64,000 nucleotides of DNA, taken from JALZMG01 sp963844175 (GTDB lineage: Bacteria; Actinomycetota; Acidimicrobiia; Acidimicrobiales; Ilumatobacteraceae). Positions 63,807-64,000 of this stretch are shown piece after piece. The translations under genes were made by a program, and so were the position numbers. Position 1 is the stretch's first letter, and each line of letters begins with the position of its first letter. Location: positions 186,001 to 250,000 of the forward strand of contig CAWJNE010000023.1 of NCBI GenBank assembly GCA_963844175.1, written 5' to 3'. The notes under the pieces were generated by a model. The model was not told where the DNA came from. It was given only the letters and a program-made list of their open reading frames with translations, and ran no database searches.

Positions 63807-64000
63807 GGCCGGACCGCGCCCGTACGTCGGCGTGTCCGTGCCGCCGCGACCAGGACGATCCCCCCGCCGAGCAGGCCGCCACCGATGGCGGAGACGGCGA
63901 TCGTGCCTGCCGGTCCGGTCTCCGGGAGCGGTTCCTCGGCGCCGGGCGTCACGTCCTGGACGAGGAGAAAGTTGTGGGCGAGGATGGCGCCGTCGAGGGT
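63803..64000 (-). CDS. C-terminus of a cell-wall-anchored LPXTG protein (truncated by window edge)
   Basis: 65 codons visible. PGAEEPLPETGPAGTIAV is followed by a hydrophobic stretch (AIGGGLLGGGIVLVAAA) and a basic tail (RTRRRTGAVRP): a sortase sorting signal with LPETG. The preceding residues (GAILAHNFLLVQDVTPG) are the end of a surface domain. The stop overlaps the SDR start (GTGA). The main body lies outside the window. Confidence 0.85.
   Translation of the reverse strand, partial: TLDGAILAHNFLLVQDVTPGAEEPLPETGPAGTIAVSAIGGGLLGGGIVLVAAARTRRRTGAVRP

Overview
This is a high-GC (about 70%), gene-dense bacterial segment with many GTG starts and many stop/start overlaps. The gene content is actinobacterial: a WhiB regulator, a HelY-type helicase, DUF4193-like and DUF3151 proteins, a GuaB1-type enzyme, an F420/FMN luciferase-like oxidoreductase, and an alaS-ruvX-mltG-aro gene order. 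Several features (the large double ThyX-like protein, the Liv permease with an extracellular extension, the acidic small proteins) suggest class Acidimicrobiia. That placement is an inference; no rRNA or marker tree was available.

Layout. 0-7 kb: 3' part of a Ski2-like helicase, a lipid-kinase C-domain-like protein, a zinc-type dehydrogenase, a ThyX-like protein, an acidic zinc-ribbon protein and a GNAT enzyme. 7-16.5 kb: enoyl-CoA hydratase, an arginine- and proline-rich protein, gamma-carbonic anhydrase, an alkylsulfatase-like MBL enzyme, prmA, ribokinase, whiB, threonine aldolase, an RpiR regulator and a PhzF enzyme. 16.5-22 kb: an accessory-looking catabolic cassette (phosphotransferase, DUF7064-like protein, cytochrome P450, LLM oxidoreductase, TetR) around an AT-rich palindrome. 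22-26 kb: a palindrome array, a secreted M23 peptidase with five peptidoglycan-binding repeats, a second LLM enzyme and a membrane protein. 26-31.6 kb: a tandem glycine riboswitch, gcvP, a histone-tail-like protein, gcvT and a MerR regulator. 31.6-39.6 kb: alaS-ruvX-mltG-aroE-aroC-aroK-aroB. 39.7-53.9 kb: housekeeping genes including ParA, ribonuclease D, rhodanese, MobA, pyruvate kinase, M18 aminopeptidase, PlsC, Cmk, GuaB1, threonylcarbamoyl-AMP synthase and a J-domain protein. 53.8-61.4 kb: nitroreductase, enoyl-CoA hydratase and a complete Liv-type ABC importer. 61.4-64 kb: a lipoprotein, heme A synthase, an SDR dehydrogenase and the C-terminus of an LPXTG protein.

Two global signals stand out. 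First, the intergenic space carries several repeat families. The most interesting is a unit of about 105 bp (four copies at three loci) that encodes a conserved 35-39-residue micro-peptide with an HWC motif. Its stop codon overlaps the next start codon (TTG start assumed at one locus), and it contains a hairpin that covers a start-codon position in its 3' arm and covaries between loci. Three families of palindromes (A, B, D) sit at gene 3' ends. Second, at least five genes (rbsK, whiB, a phosphotransferase gene, alaS, mobA), and probably parA, each carry one apparent surplus base in a short G/C run. Because alaS is essential, sequencing or assembly error is the simplest explanation, and these genes are best read as intact in the organism.

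No tRNA, rRNA, CRISPR array, insertion sequence or phage gene was recognised. Gene positions use the most plausible start; where alternatives exist this is stated.
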